Position numbers and translations under genes: made by a program | Origin: Spongiibacteraceae bacterium | GTDB taxonomy: Bacteria; Pseudomonadota; Gammaproteobacteria; Pseudomonadales; PIVM01 | DNA: 7,813 bases | Direction: 5' to 3' | Assembly: GCA_030618505.1 (NCBI GenBank) | Contig: JAUXDF010000136.1 | Coordinates: 1 to 7,813, forward strand | The notes under the pieces: model-generated | What the model was told of the DNA's origin: nothing | Seen by the model: the letters and a program-made list of their open reading frames with translations, nothing else | Database searches by the model: none | Shown here: positions 5,658-7,813 of the stretch, piece after piece | Layout: each line of letters begins with the position of its first letter | Numbering within the stretch: position 1 is the first letter of the stretch

Positions 5658-5673
5658 CTGTATAAAATACCAG
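5658..5673 (+). promoter_or_regulatory. SOS box 2 (LexA operator, one mismatch)
   Basis: CTGTATAAAATACCAG has one departure (CCAG for ACAG) from the consensus and starts 19 bp after box 1. E. coli lexA also has two tandem operators, the second ending in CCAG, so this arrangement is typical and gives cooperative or graded autorepression. Confidence 0.8.
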
Positions 5674-5697
5674 ACATAAAAGCAAAGGGAACCCCCT

Positions 5698-6300
5698 ATG
5701 GAAAAGCTAACCGCCCGCCAGGCTGAAGTGCTCAATCTGATAAAGCGCCACATTGAAGAAACCGGGTTCCCTCCAACCAGGGCTGATATTGCCAACGAGC
5801 TGGGGTTTCGCTCACCTAACGCATCTGAAGAACACCTCAAAGCGCTAGCTCGCAAAGGCGCTATAGAGATTATTCCAGGCACTTCACGCGGTATACGCCT
5901 GTGCGAAGATAACGGCATTCCGATCGTTGGGCGGGTAGCCGCAGGTGACCCTATATTAGCCGAGGAGAATATTGAGGATTATTGTGATATTCCCACCTCC
6001 TTCTTTAACCCCAGTGCCGACTATCTCTTGCAAGTACGGGGGATGAGCATGAAAAATGTCGGTATTATGGACGGCGACCTACTCGCCGTTCACCGCACAC
6101 CCCATGCCGAAAATGGCCAAATTATCGTCGCACGTATTGACGATGAGGTAACGGTAAAACGATTAAAGAAGACTCGCAGCAAATATCTGCTACAGCTATT
6201 ACCGGAAAATGAAGAACTCGAGCCCATTGAAGTTGATCTCAGAGAGCAAAACTTCTGTATAGAAGGGATAAGTGTGGGCGTTATTCGCCGGGATCACTAA
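5698..6300 (+). CDS. lexA: LexA, SOS response transcriptional repressor and self-cleaving protease
   Basis: The product has 200 residues (E. coli LexA has 202). The N-terminal winged helix-turn-helix starts MEKLTARQAEVLNLIKRHIE, with recognition helix region GFRSPNASEEHLKALARKG (36-54). The cleavage site is Ala82-Gly83 in GRVAAGDP. Catalytic Ser117 lies in RGMSMKNVGIMDGD and catalytic Lys154 in DEVTVKRLKK, equivalent to Ser119 and Lys156 in E. coli. The C-terminal S24-type domain is complete and should dimerise. AAAGGGA (5684-5690) lies seven bases before the ATG. Two operators upstream show autoregulation. The sulA-like gene that follows lexA in pseudomonads is absent; a hairpin follows at once and the next gene is convergent, so lexA appears to be a single-gene transcript. 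Confidence 0.98.
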   Translation: MEKLTARQAEVLNLIKRHIEETGFPPTRADIANELGFRSPNASEEHLKALARKGAIEIIPGTSRGIRLCEDNGIPIVGRVAAGDPILAEENIEDYCDIPTSFFNPSADYLLQVRGMSMKNVGIMDGDLLAVHRTPHAENGQIIVARIDDEVTVKRLKKTRSKYLLQLLPENEELEPIEVDLREQNFCIEGISVGVIRRDH

Positions 6301-6313
6301 ATGACAGCAAAAG

Positions 6314-6342
6314 CAGAAGGGAGTTTAATCATCTCCTTTCTG
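6314..6342. terminator. Hairpin between convergent lexA and usp, possible bidirectional terminator
   Basis: CAGAAGGGAG (6314-6323) pairs with CTCCTTTCTG (6333-6342) over ten positions including one G-U, with a nine-base loop. It begins 13 bp after the lexA stop. The trailing sequence is only moderately T-rich on the plus strand (GCTCTTTATT) and CTTTTGC on the minus strand, so strength in either direction is uncertain. Confidence 0.5.
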
Positions 6343-6425
6343 GCTCTTTATTCCGCCAAACCGCCTATTTGCGCCCGCCTAACTCTCTGGTCTACCACAA
6401 ATCCCCGCCCCTGATTGGAGCTGAT

Positions 6426-6442
6426 TTCAGGAAAATCCTGAA
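6426..6442. repeat. Short perfect hairpin in the lexA-usp spacer
   Basis: TTCAGGA and TCCTGAA are perfect complements around an AAA loop. There is no T-run on either side, so it is probably not a classical terminator; it may protect the usp mRNA 3' end or be incidental. Confidence 0.35.
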
Positions 6443-6480
6443 CAGCCGGCATAGATCATCACTTTTGTGGTCTCCAGGAG

Positions 6481-7293
6481 CTAGTGGACAACCATAATAT
6501 CACAGTCTACTTGCTGACCAATCTTCTGCAGGTATTGCTGCTCACGCTGGGCGAAAGCGGGTGAGGCAGAAACCATTATCGCCAGCATATCGATTTGCAG
6601 GGACTCGATGAGCGGAGGAACGACTTCCTCTGGCTTCCCCCAACGAAAAATAATTCGGTCATTATTACTGCCGGTATGGCTAAGCAATTTGCTACGGTCA
6701 GGAAAGTGATAAGAGTCCGGATAACTGCAGACGTAATAAACATCAAAGCCCAGCTCTTCCAGCTCTTTTCCGTAGTCAATCGCATTAATCAGCAGCCTCA
6801 TTGATGGTTCATTCACCCCACCCGGGGCAGCATTCATCTCCGGCCCGAGCAAAACAAGTGCGGTTTGATGAATCCATTTATCACGCTTTACCATCATCAC
6901 AGGGCAGGGATACAATCTCACTAATTGGTTCAGTGCGTGAGATGGCTTCCATCGTTGCCAGTAATGCGTATCTGGGTATTCAGCAAATACGATGGGGGCT
7001 TCAATTTTTTCAAGTTGATCGAATAAACTTTTTTCCCAACTTGAACACCAGCCTATCGATGCACTGGATTTTATGCCGACCGCCTCCGCTTCACACTGAA
7101 TGCCCTGAAGAATGCTGTTTCCACCTTCTATAAGCTGAGAGTTTTCCAAATCGTAAATACTACCAATATGTTCATCATATACACAGCTGTGTAAATGGAA
7201 GTTGGCATGTAAATAATCGGCAGCTTCAATAGAGTGATTAAGAAAATTCTTGTTGATATTATCCATATCGACATAAGTCATAACGGTATACAT
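6481..7293 (-). CDS. Tandem universal stress protein (Usp) family protein, divergent
   Basis: The product has 270 residues and looks like two Usp alpha/beta domains in tandem, about 1-138 and 140-270, as in UspE. Domain 1 ends with the typical last strand YPCPVMMVKR (128-137). Domain 2 starts QTALVLLGPE (143-152), contains VYYVCSYPD (185-193), then GKPEEVVPPLIESLQIDMLAIMVS (219-242, split by helix and strand), and ends DCDIMVVH. The GxxGx9G(S/T) nucleotide-binding signature is absent from both halves, so ATP binding is not expected. Usp proteins are cytoplasmic and accumulate on growth arrest and stress; the molecular role of this one is unknown. AAGGG (7302-7306) lies eight bases before the ATG, supporting this start over the in-frame Met5. 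It is convergent with lexA. The long AT-rich upstream region is described separately. Confidence 0.75.
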   Translation of the reverse strand: MYTVMTYVDMDNINKNFLNHSIEAADYLHANFHLHSCVYDEHIGSIYDLENSQLIEGGNSILQGIQCEAEAVGIKSSASIGWCSSWEKSLFDQLEKIEAPIVFAEYPDTHYWQRWKPSHALNQLVRLYPCPVMMVKRDKWIHQTALVLLGPEMNAAPGGVNEPSMRLLINAIDYGKELEELGFDVYYVCSYPDSYHFPDRSKLLSHTGSNNDRIIFRWGKPEEVVPPLIESLQIDMLAIMVSASPAFAQREQQYLQKIGQQVDCDIMVVH

Positions 7294-7674
7294 ATTGATA
7301 GCCCTTTTCTAATAATTTCATATTGCGACATATAAAAACAAGCAACTAAAAAAACACGTCGACCACATTGCACTATCGTATATCACCCTACCACCAATCC
7401 AGTTTCGTATTGTATTATTAATTCCACAAAAAATTATGTAATAAATTGAAATATTAGCAATAACAGGCTAGTCGTTCTAGTTATTGCGCCTGATAATATT
7501 TCATTTAAATCAGTTACTTATATAAATTTTTTTAGTCAGAAAAATATTAAACAAAACATCTAACACATAAGTACTATTGCAAAAGAGATAGTCATATTAT
7601 ATTTTTTCTGCGCTCTATGATCAGCGGTAAATTATTTTATCTTTTATGAGTACTTTGTATATTTAACTTAGCTA
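7294..7674. other. AT-rich upstream region of the usp gene, no gene seen
   Basis: About 380 bp of strongly AT-rich DNA with no plausible coding sequence. It contains the usp ribosome-binding site (7302-7306), a long imperfect inverted repeat (7449-7501) and, at the far end, TAGCTA (7669-7674), presumably the target duplication of MITE copy 3. I could not identify a convincing -35/-10 pair for usp. Confidence 0.5.
7449..7501. repeat. Long imperfect inverted repeat upstream of usp
   Basis: AAATATTA-GCAATAAC (7449-7464) is mirrored by GTTATTGC (7480-7487) and TAATATTT (7494-7501): two perfect 8-base arms with a six-base bulge (GCCTGA) on one side. A further CTAG/CTAG pair inside the loop encloses TCGTT. 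It is too far (about 155 bp) from the usp start to be a ribosome-site structure. It could be an operator, a small-RNA stem or a remnant of a palindromic repeat. It does not resemble the 142-bp element. Confidence 0.5.
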
Positions 7675-7813
7675 GTGCCTAACCAGAAACCGGAAGTTTT
7701 CGAAAATTAAGTGCGCTCCTGGCCAACGCAAATCTAGCTCCTAGGCCTTTTCAAGGCCTTTAAGTCGCAAGATTTGCGTTGGCCAGGATCTCTTTGTCTA
7801 ATTTCTGGATGGG
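7675..7813 (-). mobile_element. 142-bp MITE-like palindromic element, copy 3 (inverted, cut by window edge)
   Basis: This is the reverse complement of copies 1 and 2 and covers 139 of the expected 142 bases. It starts GTGCCTAACCAGAAA and stops at the window edge in CTGGATGGG; the missing bases should be CAC. It differs from copy 2 at 5 of 139 positions and from copy 1 at 7 of 139, so it is nearest to the shared consensus. The internal arms retain the GGCC/GGCC pairing. TAGCTA directly precedes it (7669-7674) and should recur just outside the window. Confidence 0.88.

Noticed and set aside
6301..6414. 37-codon frame starting right after the lexA stop
   Set aside because: No separate ribosome site, it contains the probable terminator hairpin, and it has no resemblance to SulA or any known small protein.
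1049..7813. Three dispersed repeats as a possible CRISPR array or integron attC sites
   Set aside because: Copies are kilobases apart, in both orientations, flanked by target duplications and not by spacers or cassette genes.

Overview
The window looks like chromosomal DNA from a free-living gammaproteobacterium. The LexA protein, the CTGT-N8-ACAG operator in front of lexA, the 5'-methylthioinosine phosphorylase type of MtnP and the YnaI-type MscS channel all point that way. The order cannot be fixed; a Pseudomonas/Cellvibrio-type relative is a guess. Base composition is moderate in genes and AT-rich between them.

Layout, left to right. (1) 1-889, minus: N-terminal 296 residues of a secreted right-handed beta-helix repeat protein, running off the left edge. 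(2) 886-2073: a gene graveyard. It holds a decayed ankyrin-repeat gene interrupted by a 142-bp MITE-like element, an unidentified AT-rich stretch, a C-terminal scrap of a steroid 5-alpha-reductase family gene, and a GC-richer anonymous block. (3) 2074-3243, minus: a two-gene unit of a SAM-dependent methyltransferase followed by an EmrE-like SMR exporter. A second MITE copy lies 64 bp upstream of the methyltransferase start. (4) 3603-5454, minus: an MscS-family channel and methylthioinosine/methylthioadenosine phosphorylase, one base apart. (5) 5639-6300, plus: lexA with two tandem SOS boxes, divergent from the channel gene. (6) 6481-7293, minus: a tandem-domain universal stress protein, convergent with lexA across a bidirectional-looking hairpin. 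(7) 7294-7813: AT-rich upstream DNA with a long imperfect hairpin, ending in a third, inverted MITE copy cut three bases short by the window edge.

The working genes are mostly housekeeping or stress functions: SOS control, purine and methylthio salvage, osmotic safety valve, general stress protein. The methyltransferase-exporter pair is the least ordinary functional unit.

The most informative structure is the 142-bp element. Its three copies are 93-96% identical without indels and have related ends. The two complete copies are flanked by exact 6-bp duplications, and all three left-hand targets fit TAnnTA. Copy 1 sits inside the decayed ankyrin gene, and removing the element plus one 6-bp repeat rejoins the ankyrin motif GGYLDIVEYLL in frame. 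That shows insertion of a small non-autonomous element into a former coding sequence. One pair of bases in its internal hairpin has changed in a compensatory way in copy 2.
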